Positions 12,703-26,268 of a stretch of 64,000 nucleotides of DNA are shown here, in pieces. Source of the DNA: Whitmania pigra (Eukaryota > Annelida > Clitellata > Hirudinida > Haemopidae). The notes below the pieces were generated by a model. The model searched no databases, was not told the origin of the DNA, and worked only from the letters and a program-made list of their open reading frames with translations. Numbering within the stretch: the stretch's first letter is position 1; each line of letters starts with the position of its first letter. Where the stretch lies: NCBI GenBank assembly GCA_021613335.1, contig JAJTWR010000481.1, positions 2,872,501-2,936,500 of the forward strand, written 5' to 3'. Position numbers and translations under genes: made by a program.

Positions 12703-14709
12703 CATGCAAAGAAGTCCACAAAAAGAAAATAAAGCGTGTAAACAGGCCTCAACATCGAACAAATTGAAGCCAAAAAAGTTGTGAAGCGTTTTAAAATTTC
12801 AAGGTTTTTAATCTCAGAGGTGGAATCAATATTTATCTCTTTTCCCTTCAAGAGTTTCAGCCCAGAGAGTTCTGAAATTAAGCTATATTTCATTGTTCGC
12901 CAAAACATAACCATCTAAAACATAAACAAATTGCTGGTCATTAAAGCTGATATTTTTTTTTATCTGAATTTCTTTCTATCTTTGATTTATTCTACCAAAA
13001 AAACAGCTGAGATCCAATTTTGTGGCAATTTGAATTTAAAAATTTAGAAAAAAACATTTTTTATTTATTTAAACAAAAGGAGTCGGAAAATATGGAAAGT
13101 TTGAAAGTAATTTTCATCTTATTACGAATAAATTATTAGGCGTCGACATTCGTTATTGGAATTCGATATTTTTAAATTATAAATATAATTATAATAATTT
13201 ATAATTTTTAGATATTTTACAGTAATTTCATCGCTCTGATGATGTATTTACAATTGAACGAATTTACATTAAACTTGATGAAGCAATGCGTTTATTATTA
13301 AATTACAATTATTTATTCCTCTTTCTCAAGATACTTATCCTTAGCTATTAATCCATTAATTTCAAGTAGCCGGTACCATTTGATTGCCGCCTGATTGTAG
13401 ATCGATACCACGAAATAATCAAAAAGAAAACGAACTGAAAGTCACACAGAAATATTGCGTGACAAGAGGAATGAGATGCCCTGCATAGGAGCAATTGTCG
13501 TGTCCCAATCTGTGGCCACACATCTGAAGGGTCGACAATTCCTAGATGAACTTGATCGATGGAAAGCATTTCATCTTTACCCATCCATCCATCCATCGTC
13601 ATCGTTATCATCATCGTCAGCATCAGCTGGTCATTACGATCATTATCATTCCAACAATCTTTATGATCAGTGTTTCCTTCATAAAAGGAGTTGAAATTCT
13701 GCTATCGGTCTGTGAGCAAGTGGGCATTATTATTATTATTATTATTATTTTAATTCAATTTTGCATTCAAATTTTTTTTTTTTATTTTTCAAAGTTTTTA
13801 ATATTATTAAAATTATTCATGTTATCAATAATACAAAAACATTAAAAATTAACAAATTCATTAATTTAGTCCACTATTTCTATAAATCGTTGTAATGCTT
13901 GTTTCATTTAATTTGTTTTTATTGATGATAAAAACTTAAAAAGACAAATGATAATCTCGCGATAATCTCCTAAATATTTATATATTTTTCAAATTAATTC
14001 CCGTTTCAAGCAAAGCCAATCAATTGCTTTCTGAGACTAATTATGTGAGAAAATTACTGTAGTAAGTAATATTTTTTATGAGGTCGACTATAGTAAGTAT
14101 TATTTTTATAGGGTCGAATATAGCTTAATAAAATTAACAAAAAATTAACAAATTCTAAATGTTTATTTTTTTGCAAATGAAAAATTCGATTGTGCCTTAA
14201 AAATCTCAACCATTAAAAAATATTTTCCGAAAAATATTTAAGAAGAATAATGCATTTTAAAAGTTTAAAACAATAAACATAAAATACATAAGAAGGAAAA
14301 ACTTCAAAAGAATTTTACGAATAATTAGGCAGACAAATATATTCAAAAATGTCAAAAGATTAAAATAAGATTTATTCTAAAAAATAAAACAAAAGTAAAA
14401 AAAAATTAAATGAAAAAATGAATTTGTTATTTTGAAATAAATAAGTAAATTAAACAACAAACAGTGGATCTGGAAAAGGGTCTCTTAATCCGTCTCTTGC
14501 CGCGTTCGTTCAAGCGTGAACTAATAACACGTGGCTTGGTAACACGTGGAGACGGAGATTGTAAGGATTGATGAAGAAGCTCTGCACATTCCTAATTTAG
14601 ACCTTTTCAATGTATTTATTGAAATGCTGTTTTTTTTGTTTTGTTTGCAAACGATTTCGTTGAATTGATTTATTTTGTTTTTTATATGTATGAGGAAATC
14701 TAACTTTTG
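12703..14709. other. Non-coding, AT-rich stretch
   Basis: No gene is supported. The 100-aa frames near 12576-12914 and 13455-13845 lack domains; the latter crosses a CCAT run (13579-13595) and an ATT run (13725-13750). Confidence 0.5.
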
Positions 14710-14759
14710 AAATGCGTTTTAATATTGATTTTAATAAGTTTTATAATAATCGCTACTTA

Positions 14760-15045
<286 letters not shown>

Positions 15046-15419
15046 CTGCGATGGTAGTTATAGAAAGAGTTATAGTGCCCAGAGCATGGCCTTTTTATGG
15101 TGTGTGATGGTGGCCAGTATGTTGTTACGTTCCTCTCTTCCATCAGAAAGAACTTGAAGTCGATGATGATGACGATGATGATGATGATGACGATAACGAT
15201 GACGAATTCAATGAAATAAAATATTTTAATAACAAGTAATGATGACAAAGCAATGCATTGTAATAATGAAAAATGATAATATTAACATTTAAATTTATTA
15301 TAATAATTCCAATAATTTAATAATTAAAAATAATTAATATTATTAAAAAGAATAATAATACCAATACTATTAATAGCTAAAATAATAGATAAAAATAGTA
15401 AAAATAGCTGTAACAATAA

Positions 15420-15608
<189 letters not shown>

Positions 15609-16159
15609 CTCAAAACCTCTGAAGAAAATCCACTAGGGAACCTCAAAAAAGTAGCCCTTCTCTGAACCTTTCGGCCCTAAATCCTCCTGGGCAGGGCTGC
15701 ACCTGCTGACCAGTTCCGGATTTAGGGCTGGTTGTGGTTGTGCCATTGCACGGGAGCCCGCATCAATTAGGGGCCTCCGTTTTAGTAAATCTTGCCTTAA
15801 CATTCAATTCCTCAGTTTTTCTTTGATCGTTTTGAATTGGACTTGTCATCATTTGTTGGTTCTAATTAAAATTGTAGTTATAATTATTATTATTATTATT
15901 AAATTAAGGAGAAATTATTTTAACAGTAACACGTTAACAAGAGAATTAATAAAAACTATTTTTTTGCATTATGAACTTTTTATAGTTTTATAATCTAAAC
16001 GGTTTATGCGAGAAATAAATGCAATTTATTATCCTCTCTGGTAAATAAATTTTCGAAATTATTCCAAAAACAATTCTGGTCGACCCTGGTAATGTTGAAA
16101 TACGATGCCATAAATCCAGCTCTTTACAAACACTTTGATTGAATAACAAGTGCCCTCCC
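15609..16159. other. Non-coding; possible remnant of a DNA transposon end
   Basis: The segment from 15665 to 15785 is more GC-rich and contains CCGGATTTAGGGCTGG and GGGAGCCCGC. Strings of this kind occur at the ends of some hAT elements. A partner ATAAATCCAGCTC is seen near 16108. No target duplication could be established, so this is only a suggestion. Confidence 0.25.
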
Positions 16160-16345
16160 TATGCCATTCGTCACCATGGTGATCATCGTCGTCGTCGTCA
16201 TCTTCATCATAGATGCATTTATTATTCTGCATTCACTTCATCGTTCCCAGATGATCATTGGCTGTATTGATAGGGTGCTGCTGATGATGATGACGATGTC
16301 GATGACGTTGACGATGACGACGATGAGGCTGGTGATGATCACGTT
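16160..16345. repeat. Degenerate GTC/GAC and GAT repeat region
   Basis: Short runs of GTCGTCGTC (about 16186-16200) and GATGATGATGACGATG (about 16283-16330) are embedded in unique sequence. The covering open frame is not considered real. Confidence 0.6.
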
Positions 16346-16389
16346 AGTGACGACAATGTTTGTTGATGGAAAATTCTTAAAATAGGAGC

Positions 16390-18740
16390 TAAATTATGAC
16401 GGACACATACAATAAATAATTTCGGAATATTTTCAAACTCCTGAAGATTTCTGAACTAAAGAAGGTAAAAGAAGAAAAATTAACAGGATTTTGGGTCGAA
16501 AAGGGTGGATCTTCTCGTGAAATCCCGCAAAAAAAAATGTTGGTTTTGTTGTTGAAAAGCAAAGAAAAAAATATGTTTCTTAGTTTGTCGAGGAAATCTT
16601 GGGGTTGTTCACGTTCAAACATTTGCCAATTATAAACTTTTCGAAATTATTTTTTTTTATTACAATATTTCTTAAAAAAATTGATAATTAAATTTTGGAG
16701 AAAGGTCTTAATCCAGTCATCGCTTCATTCATTGGAGGATATTGAAAGTCACGTGATTAATTAGTCAAATGGAATCAACCAATCGTCGTAAGGGTAGCAA
16801 TCTCATCTCTTGGATTCTCATATAATCAGAGAAGCAGAAGAATTTGAGAATCAAACTCAAACCTCTCACAGCCATTGCTTTTTTTGATCATCGAGTTTAA
16901 TAACGTCTTTAAATATTAATTACAATTATATTAATTACACCAATTATTCGTGCACGGTTCTTATCTATTAACGCAAGAAAATGTATATTAATTCCTTAAC
17001 CAAGAGGCAGTGTAATTAATACTGATATTGCAATAATAAACATGTAAAAAAATTTTTTTGCTGTTTTCTGGGATTCCTCAATAGCTTATGCTTTATTAAT
17101 TCAGCTGAACAGCTTCAGTCTTGAGCAGCCTTAAGAACAGCCACTCAGAAGTTCCTCAGCTGGACCTCGCAAGTTCAAAGCAATTGCCATTCCAGTCTCA
17201 AACGCTCGTGGAAGGATGGCTGGATTCATAAATTAATTCCTTTTATTTCCGCGAAAGTAACGAGGCAGCGTCGTTCATAAACAAAGCAGAGGAGGCTTTG
17301 TTCGCTCTAAATCATTCAAGTCGAGGAACAAGTAGATCCATTCGATGTAAACGAAAGAGAAACTTAGAACTTTGAACATGCAACGATGGAAAACCCTTGA
17401 ATACATGAGGAGGAAGAGGAGGAAGAGGAGAGAATTTCTTATTATTATTATTGTTGTTGTTGTTCTCCTTCAGAAGCAGCATTCAGCTGTGATCGATTGA
17501 AGGTACATTATTAACGACTCTCGGTCATAATTAGAAGCCACTACTGCTTCTTTATTCCCAGAATCCTGGACTGCCGATTGCTCGACAATTCGTTTCCTTC
17601 TCAGATCCATCTCAGTCGCTCATTTGAGGGTCGTAAAATATTTCATTACCCTGTCCTCGCTATGCCCTCTGCATCTGCTTCGTTCCCGCTCTCTGCCAGT
17701 TTGACTCATTCCGTCTGCTTGTATTTCTCAGCGGTCTGTCGGTAGTAATTGTATGAACAATACATTGGTAATTGCAAGTTACTCGAGCAAGTATTTCCGA
17801 AGCTAAACAAATTACTCCCCTTGTGCTCGGCATGCATAAAGGCGCATTACCTGTTCATGCATTTCCAGGCCAATATGGAAAAGGCCAGAAAACATAAAAC
17901 ACTGAGAATGCAAAATGCTGAGACGCAAAAAATTGCAAACCGGTTTTGTTTCTAAATGGAGACCACAAAAATATCAAAAATATTATGTACAATATACAAT
18001 TATGCAAAATTATCATCTTTATGATTGATGGAGAGACTCGTAAATATTTCGTGGAAACTCATTTTTCTCCCCGAGGATGAAGTTTCTGATAGGTAGATCA
18101 AACTTTTCTAAATTCGGAACAAGAAAGGTGTCTGTTAAGTTTATTTTTTAATAATTGTTAACCTGCCTAGATTGTTATGAGAGCAAAATACCTTTAATAA
18201 CTAAGATTTTCTTGTAATAAAATAATTAAATATATTAATATATTAGATTATTCGAAAAATCCAAATATTCCATAAAAATTATTTCCATTCCGATGGCACA
18301 TTTAGAAGAGAATCCAGAATCCATTCAAGATCATTTGCGTCTCCCAGCAATTCTCGATCCGTCCCAAATGGCTTATAGGTAAGAAAGCTTTTATTTCTCA
18401 AAATTCCTCCGCTATGGTCCTGTTGAATCGCCGAATGTCTCCGGCTTATCACTCCTTCAATTTATTTGGCAGATGCTCGTGTCGGTGGAAGCGAAATCAC
18501 TCGGAGTTAAAAGACTCCTTAGCATCTGAATTGTCTCATTATCACCTGGAACGAAGCAAACAGACGACTCGGTCTGCTTGGAAATAAAGTTTTATTCCCG
18601 TTCCACGCCGTCTCTGATTAAGCGAAACTTTCAAGAAATGAAAATATTTTTACTCTGCGCGCTTCTTTCGTTTAAATACGCCAGCTCTGTCCGTCTCATT
18701 GCGATGTAAATTCGTTAAGTTCGGTTATGCAAATCCGGCA
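16390..18740. other. Unique, comparatively GC-rich intergenic stretch
   Basis: From about 17090 to 18800 the sequence is less AT-rich and nearly free of simple repeats, unlike everything around it. No coding domain was recognised. A 29-codon frame starts at an ATG near 18293 and runs directly into AGGTAAGA, a good splice donor, near 18376; its product MAHLEENPESIQ and onward is not recognised. The stretch could be regulatory or hold a first exon of an unseen gene. Confidence 0.3.
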
Positions 18741-18866
18741 AAGTTTTGCCATTCCATCTACTAAAACATTTCTCCACATGGCTCCCTCTTCCACTTATGA
18801 AATGACACGTGATGGTTTTCAGTGCAAACTGCTCGTTTTTATTTGGCCTTTTAAGATTTTGGGACC
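18741..18866. repeat. Diverged dispersed repeat, copy 1
   Basis: The segment containing ACATGGCTCCCTCTTCCACT and then TTTATTTGGCCTTTT matches 20066-20195, which has ACATGGCTCCCTCTTCTACT and TTATTTGGCCTTTT, in the same orientation with similar spacing. It is an old local duplication or a dispersed repeat of unknown class. Confidence 0.65.
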
Positions 18867-19402
18867 AACATCAATATTTCATAATTTATTTTAGAATAAT
18901 ATTAATTATTTTAATATTACTGCCTTGATTTAGAACTCATTACAAAAAAGATTTATTAATGCAAGTAAATAATACTAATATTAACAAGTAACATTTAATT
19001 AATTGTCTACTTAATGGTCAAGGCCATCGAGAGGAGGGTAGGAGCCAGAACATTTTATGGAGACCCCCGAGCTTTAAACCATTTTTGGCTTTTCAATGGC
19101 ATTTCCAAATTGACATAACGTAGGGGTACTTGGCCACTGTGCATCTGGCCACTAGCTGCTCTGCCATGAGATCAGAAATTTTTGTTGGCATTCCTGACTT
19201 TCATAATTATTTTATATTTTTCTTTTTTATAAACCGTGGTCAAATAACTTTTTAATGTTAAACAACCAAGTGCTTGGCAATAGTTTATAGCATCAATGCG
19301 CAACTAATTAAATGTATATAATTATAAACTAGACTTGGCCAAAAAATGTTGCAAAACATTAAACTAATAATAATGCCAATATTATGAATGTTGTTATTAT
19401 GA

Positions 19403-19692
<290 letters not shown>

Positions 19693-20065
19693 CTAACACA
19701 GCATTTACAACAAACGCTGAAAATTATACTCAAATTATATCAAATATTCAAAATTCAAATAATATCGGCCATAAATTTTACACCAAAGTCAGGAAATGCT
19801 TTATTTGCTTCAATGAAGTATGTCGTACAGTCTGGAACAAGGACTCACGAGGATTAATCCCATAAGAAACTCTCATGAAGAAGGATGAAGGGGATTGAAA
19901 CTTTATCCATCTTATGTCCAAATTTATTATGAAACATAATTTTGGCATAAATAAATGTGAAAATTAAAATGAGACCCTAGATATTGAGATGCTATTCTCA
20001 TAACAACTCAAGCGATTGTCAGGACTCTTTGACACCGCGATATAAATTCATTATTTTCGGATTCC

Positions 20066-20195
20066 GACTTGTTATAGTTTTGGAATTCCATCACAAACAT
20101 TTTTCTACATGGCTCCCTCTTCTACTTAAGAAATGATACGTGGATATTTTCAGTGCAATTAATTTTATTTGCTATTATTTGGCCTTTTTGAGATC
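20066..20195. repeat. Diverged dispersed repeat, copy 2
   Basis: Partner of the segment at 18741-18866. Shared landmarks are ACATGGCTCCCTCTTC, the AAATGA(C/T)ACGTG string and a TTTGGCCTTTT run, with indels between. Confidence 0.65.
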
Positions 20196-22038
20196 ATCAG
20201 TAAATCAATAAATTAATAAATAAATCAATAACATCAATAAATTCTTGATATTTATGGAGTTATTTTAATGTTAATTTATTTACAATTATTAAAATTTGGT
20301 ATAACAGACTTAGATTTATGACACTTAAACAAAGCTAACATATTAACTATAAAAATCAAACTCTCATAATTTAGCTCTAACACACTTTTCCGTTTCGAAA
20401 CCATTGTCCAATAACTTTGAGAAATTTAGCATGCCTCGAGTGTGTATCACAAGTTTTTAACTTCAACAGGCACGGGAGAATAATTTTTTTAAATATCATT
20501 TTAGACAATGTTTTACTTTAGAAAGGAAACTAAATTTCTCTAAGCAATCAGTCAAATAAAGGACATCCGAATATTTAAAGTCCATAAAAATGACTCAACG
20601 GGACTAAAGTAAGAATTTAAATAATGTCTAAAACCGTGCATCAGGGTTGAGTGAAAAAATAAAACTTTATTTCTTAAATTTAAAAAGTTGCTTTATACAC
20701 TTATACACAAATGCAATTTTAAAATGTTTTTCTCTTCCAGAAGGACATGAAGTTAGGCCAAGCTCTTATTAAGAAATTCCTTTTAAAAATTGAAATACAT
20801 CATGATCCAGATATATTATAATATTTTTAAAAGATTAAAGTAGTTTTTATTCTGTGATCAGCCTTTTAAATTATTCCACTTTTTTGTAAAATGAGATTTA
20901 TAACTTAATTTTCAGCATTTCACTGCTGAAAATGTTTGCATTTCACTCCCTCTTAGTTTCAGTAAAATTTTAAAATAAAAACATAACAAATATAAAAATA
21001 TTACATTATAGTCCATCAGATTTTTTTGGTATTCCAGTGGTGGCATCCAACAATATCTCTGCGCAAAACTAGATTTTATTTTTGGAAATCCATCTGCAGA
21101 AATGGGTGGCCAACATACGAACAAATTATAAAATACTGAGCTTGTTCTACATGAAAGACATTTTCAGAGAAACATCATTTGCCAAAGCTATGGAATAAAT
21201 TTGACAAAAAGCATTAATTTATCTTAGCATTACAGAATTGTAATGATATTTCAACCAGAGAACACCACAAAATTTAAACTAAGGCCTCAGTAGCGAGCTT
21301 TTTATAATGTAATTTCTGTATTACTGTCTTAACTTATACTTAACCATAATTTTTATAACGCTTATAATCTCTATATTACTATGTTAACCATTATTTTTAG
21401 TTTTCAAACTGTTAATGGTAATCTAAGATCAAAACTTTTTGACTCGTGATTTTTGTTCTAAATTTTTATGATTTAATTGATTACAAATATCAATTTGTCT
21501 ATGTCATTTACTTAATTTATCTAAGTCATGTCATTTAAGTATTACTATTATCTTTAATTATTTAAATTCATTATAAAATCAATTTTCTCCGAAATAACCG
21601 TTATTAAATTATTTTAACTTAAACAGGTAATTACTTAGTTTAATTTTTAACAACAAATATTTAAATTATTTATTTAATTATTTTTGAACGGAAGGCACTC
21701 AAGCTCCTTGATTAAATTGAAAGAATAATTATTTTAGAATATTGTAACTTCCTATCTCGCAATTCCTTCGTGTTCAGATTATAATATTGCTTTTATTGGT
21801 TTTTGATTTCGTGTAGGAATTGATCTGGCATTGAAAAGCAAAAAATGTTTGGACTGGATCCGGTTTTACTTTCAAAAATCATTCATTTCTTAAAAATCTA
21901 GACTTTGATGAGTTATCAATGTCAGAATTTTTTCAAAGGGTTAAAATCATATTTTCTAGATAGTTCCAAATTTAAACAGAGCAGCGTTTGGAGGTCTTAC
22001 CCTGCTGAGATCAAGATTAATGAAGTCGTTATTGCGGG
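20196..22038. other. Non-coding, AT-rich stretch
   Basis: No gene, RNA or element boundary is supported on either strand. It lies downstream of the minus-strand ADA2-like exon and probably includes its 3' UTR. Confidence 0.5.
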
Positions 22039-22608
22039 TCAGAATGTGTGGAGATAATTGATTGAAAAGCTTTTGCTTTTAAATTTATCTTTGTCTGAAG
22101 ACAAAATCAACTCGACGCTGTCGCAGTTTTTGCGAGGAGGAGCAATGCAAGTTACGCTATCATTTGATTCGTAAAATGCATCTACCACTTGCGATCCAAA
22201 TATGCATTCTAGATTTTTGCATATGGCGCTTTCAAAGTTGCGTCCAAATATATGAACTTTAATACCACTCAAAATGTTGTTTGGGAATACGCGATGAATT
22301 GTTGGAACTTCAGACGAGTTGAAGTTGTATTTACAGGCAATTGTTTTCATTTTTATGTATTCATTCCAGCTAGGTCGCCACTTTTTCTCGATGGCATCAG
22401 ACTTTTCCGTTTCACTCATACCTGAATACAATAAAGAGTTAAGAGCAATCTGTTTCAAATCTCCCAGGTTTAGTCCCCATCCCAGGTAAACCATGTACCA
22501 ATCAACTGTAGCGTTGTCGTAGCCAAATGTTCCAGGATCAACTATGGGAATTCCTTCCTTGTAAAGAATTGTAAAGATGGTTTCTAATGTCTGCCTGCAT
22601 GCCAAGAT
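22039..22608 (-). CDS. Terminal exon: ADA2/ADGF-like C-terminus fused to IPT/TIG domain
   Basis: This minus-strand exon encodes 189 residues and a stop. The acceptor is CTTTAG at 22614-22609, and the frame is closed upstream by that TAG, so it is the last exon of a longer gene. Residues 1-90 resemble the C-terminal helices of secreted adenosine deaminase ADA2/ADGF: the DLKQIALNSLLYSG stretch and KWRPSWNEYI match the family pattern LKQLAMNSIKYS and KRWDKFI. The catalytic SSDDP segment of the family is reduced here to IVDPGTFG, removing the first Asp, a zinc ligand in adenosine deaminases. Residues 100-185 look like an IPT/TIG immunoglobulin-like fold (VFPNNILSGIKVHIFGRNF, then NDSVTCIAPP). No upstream catalytic exon (HxH, zinc His) was found, so the gene may be partial, dead or have distant exons. 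Confidence 0.6.
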   Translation of the reverse strand: MLACRQTLETIFTILYKEGIPIVDPGTFGYDNATVDWYMVYLGWGLNLGDLKQIALNSLLYSGMSETEKSDAIEKKWRPSWNEYIKMKTIACKYNFNSSEVPTIHRVFPNNILSGIKVHIFGRNFESAICKNLECIFGSQVVDAFYESNDSVTCIAPPRKNCDSVELILSSDKDKFKSKSFSINYLHTF

Positions 22609-24470
22609 CTAAAGCGATTGTAAATTATTAAAATTTGTGGGATAAGATTTACCTTTTCAATTTTTGAAGTATTTACTTTTAAAGTTTTGAAATTTAAGTT
22701 GTGACAATGCCAGATTTAATTTATTAAATTAAATTTGAAATGCCTCAAAAAGTGTCGTTAAACAGTCAACAACTTGAAAACTTGAAATCGCAACCAAACA
22801 TATTTACGAGTTTGACAAAGAAAGCAGGTAAAATCGATGATGAGATTACAAAGTGAGTTCTCACGGACTAAGGTACTTACATTACACATTTGCTAAGAAC
22901 TACATATTTAATCTCTGGAAAGTTTGTTACAGTGCTTCTGTGATGGTCTGTAGTCACTGCATAACCACAAATGGATGAGTAAAATATTTTCACATATAAT
23001 TTTAAAGAATTAAATTCAGTTATTTCGCATAAAGAATGTTGCTGTCTCAGGAAGTTTGATGACTTTATTCAAAATTTATGCATTAAAATCCTCTAGCGGC
23101 TGTTTTATAAAAAAAAAACAAAAAACATTCTTTTTATATTTTACCACAAAACTTGTTCATCAAGCAATCCCAACATCTTTAATAATTCCATAAATATAAT
23201 AAAAATTGTAAATCAGTTGTAACTCGTATTGCGACGATAGATTTGATAAAATTTATAAAAAAATATCATTCTTATACAACATTTATGGATCATGTATTTA
23301 AATTTCACAACATCAAATAGGCTTATCAATCGATATCATTCCCGGTTAGAGAAGGAGTATTTCTTGGACCCAGCATTAAGGAAAAATTACACTTTTATTT
23401 CCATGAAGATAACATAATCCACATTTATAATTTTATTCTGAAATTCTTGAAGAGAAATTGGATGGACTGGTGGATCCAGACACTGAATTGAATTTAATTG
23501 GCAGAGATCCCTACCATAATGAGTTGTTAACCTTTTATATTAATTGTTTAGTAATATTTGAAAGTTTATGGAATAAGTGATTTAGATCTTTATCTGTATC
23601 TTCCCGATGATGGCAAATCCGAATCATTCGAATCTGATTATGTTTTTAATGAAGAAGTTGATGCTTTTGAGGCTGGAAACAATGAGTTGTTTTTCGGAAC
23701 AGACGAATAGGGATGAAGGATTTTTAATTATTAGTTATTAATTAGGATTAAAATTAAATTAATATTAATTTTAATTTAATATTAATATTAATTTTAATTT
23801 AATATTAATATTAATTTTAATTTAATATTTGGTTGATTAATTAATAAGATCAACTGAACTTTATTAACTAGAAATTAAGTGTAATTTTGTATAATAAAAT
23901 AATAAGATTTAAATGCAATAACCTTAATTATTATTTAAGTAATTATTCAATTTAAATTAAATATAAACCAATTAATTATAAAAAAAATAATGATATAAAT
24001 AATCTTCTACAGAAAAATGTTCAAATTGAAATGTTAAAAAAATTGTGGTTTTATTCAAGCCTGTTGCAGCATTTCTGGGAAAGTAACAGCTCTGATCTTG
24101 TCCCAAAGTAAGTGGTGTTGATTAAAACATTAAAGAGTTGTTTACGGTAAATTTGTGATAATTATTTAAGTTGCAATATTTGTTTTATTTAATTAAATAA
24201 TAAGAGCTAGCGTTTTTTTAATTGATAAGCTAATGATAATGCAATATTTAACATTTTCCACATTTAAGACAATGTCAGCGTTATTTGTTATTACTTTTAA
24301 TATACAGGTTAGAGTGCATTCAAATATTTGAGCTAAAATGTTTTTAACATTTTAAATTTTATTAAGTGTAATAACTGTGGTTTGGAGATATTTTGAAATT
24401 TGAGAACGTAGCAATAAACTTCTTGATGAAAGCTTTTATAATGGCTGCTGTGTCACACCCATAATTTAAA
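22609..24470. other. Intergenic; scattered coding-like segments of unknown nature
   Basis: On the plus strand an ATG at 22740 opens 29 codons (MPQKVSLNSQQ onward) running into CAGGTAAAAT, a plausible donor, at 22827/22828. Further downstream, 23350-23410 can encode EKEYFLDPALRKNYTF, about 23439-23526 EEKLDGLVDPDTELNL, and 23561-23710 a 49-residue acidic frame (GISDLDLYLYLPDDG onward) with a TAG stop. They may be exons of one small gene, but the splice sites between them are poor and I recognise no family. 23746-23830 is a 27-bp AT-only tandem repeat. Confidence 0.25.
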
Positions 24471-24489
24471 GTTCGCTAGCTTCCATCAA

Positions 24490-25160
24490 TACATGGTAAG
24501 GTGCGTGAAGAACTTTTTGTTGCCGAAGTCAGACGCATGAATGAAACAAACTCTATCCCAAAATCAGCGGTTGTGACGCCATCAGCTGGAGATTTTTATG
24601 GATTTTATGAACCAGATTCTGGAAGTAATGATTCTTCTTTCACAGTGAAAGCGGTTCAGTACCTGAAGGATCCATCAAAAGACATGAATCAGCTGAGCAG
24701 GTACACATTGTAATTTTATAAATTATGTTTTGAAAACAATTGTGTTTCATAATTTATATAATTTTGATAATAACTTATAATTTCTGGCTATTGCAGGTAT
24801 CCAGAAGTCAAAAAGTATTTCTCAAGTTCAACACAACCATTCCATCATCTGCACCTGTTGAGAGACTATTCAGTCAAGCTGGTCTTATACTGACTCCTCA
24901 GCGTAACAGACTCTGTGACAAATATTTTAAAACACTGCTTCTTATAAAGAAAAATAAACAATTTTATTGATAAATGTAAATTCTGTTATACTTGTCTTAA
25001 CATTACATTGAAAATAACGAATATTATTTCTGGTCAATGAAGGTCCCCAAAAGTACTTGTACTTGTACATTACCTACAACTTACTTGTATCTGTACACAT
25101 AAGTACCTTCAGCTTCAGGTACTTTGTAATTATACTTAAGTACATTTGTAATACAAAAAT
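24490..25160 (+). pseudogene. Tol2-like hAT transposase remnant, copy 1
   Basis: 24501-24700 encodes an acidic linker segment (VREELFVAEVRRMNET, then KDPSKDMNQLSR). After an apparent intron (donor CAG/GTACAC, acceptor TTGCAG at about 24797) come YPEVKK and, in a shifted frame, FNTTIPSSAPVERLFSQAG and LTPQRNRLCDKYF up to a stop at 24968. This is the hAT C-terminal dimerisation region, with the ending LLLIKKNKQFY similar to Tol2. A frameshift near 24820 breaks the protein. The following 100 bp contain AAGTACTT-type subterminal repeats and GGTCCCCAAAAGTACTT, shared with the copy at 32590-33675. Neither terminus was located, so the element is probably truncated. Confidence 0.8.
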
Positions 25161-25189
25161 TTGTAGTACAAAAAGGTATTGATTCGTCC

Positions 25190-25440
25190 TATTGTAACCT
25201 AAGGGAGAACGAACTTGGCACATGAATGAATAAAATCACGTCAAGCAACCATTACTTCCAGGCAAAGACATCGATTTCTTATCAAATAGGTATTGACTCT
25301 ATTTTAACTATAATATTTTAAAATTTTCCTATTAAAAGACTCCTATTTTAAACTAAAGGGGACGAACTTGGCACACGAATGAATAAAGTCACATCAAACA
25401 ACCATTAGTTCCAGGCAAAAACATCGATTGACGATGTGCA
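25190..25440. repeat. Two-copy imperfect tandem repeat
   Basis: A block of about 75 bp starting GAACGAACTTGGCACATGAA (about 25208-25276) recurs as GACGAACTTGGCACACGAAT (about 25360-25430); both run into CAACCATTA(C/G)TTCCAGGCAAA and CATCGATT. The spacing of about 152 bp suggests a short duplication. Origin unknown. Confidence 0.75.
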
Positions 25441-26260
25441 TCAAATGCGCCATAAAATTGTTGTGATGGCGCAATAATTAAGTTCATTATTGCATAATTA
25501 GTTTTAGAGAATTATTACATTAAAATTATTAATATAATTACTATAGTATTTACGATGTTTTGTCATGCCAAATATTCACCTCCAACGATTTTTGATGTTA
25601 ATAAAAGTGCACTTAATACGCCAACATACCTAGTTAAGCACATTAATATTAAGGCATCCGTCGGATCTAAAAATGAATGCAATATTAGATCACTTACAAT
25701 GCCACATTATGCGAATAATGTTTCAAATATCATCACTACTTATAAACCAGACTAATGGTTTGGTCATCCAGCTCAAAACTTTCAACAAAATCTTACAGTT
25801 GTTATATTGCATTAATAAAAATATTTTGTAAGTGAAAATACAAAATAACATTAGAAATGCTAGAATAAAATTAACTTCGACTATTGCTATATTAATTTCG
25901 TTGTTTAGAGAACTTCATTGCAACTTCATTGTAAAGAATATCCAAATCTCCAAAATTGCCTCCCTCATATCTGGGTCTCTGAGACCACCAGACATGTCTC
26001 CTAGATTAGCTATTAACTGAATGATTTGTGGCTAGCGAGTGCATTTCATTAGATTTCGATTATTTGTTTAAGCCAGCCAATGTTACGCTTGAGCTCCAGG
26101 CGGAGGTAATTGAAAATAATGATTAATTGACGATGTGCATCATGACGATGTGTCTTTTAGGACAACAGGTTTAATTAACTGGTAGTCGTGTATTGACCTT
26201 TTTTTCGTGAATTTCGATTGTTGATATTCTAGTAGATTTTGTTGGAATTGCTAATCAGAT
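25441..26260. other. Intergenic stretch upstream of the lectin-PAN gene
   Basis: The frames at 25555-25755 and 25832-26020 (66 and 62 codons) have no recognisable domain. The string GACGATGTGCATCA recurs at about 25432 and about 26127. No gene is supported. Confidence 0.4.
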
Positions 26261-26268
26261 CCAACGCT

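Noticed and set aside
15665..16130. Putative hAT or MITE bounded by ATTTAGGGC-like ends
   Set aside because: The ends match poorly and no target duplication is visible, so only a low-confidence mention is kept.
17749..17955. 68-codon frame with several Cys and His
   Set aside because: No zinc-binding spacing or domain could be recognised and no splice context; it is probably chance.
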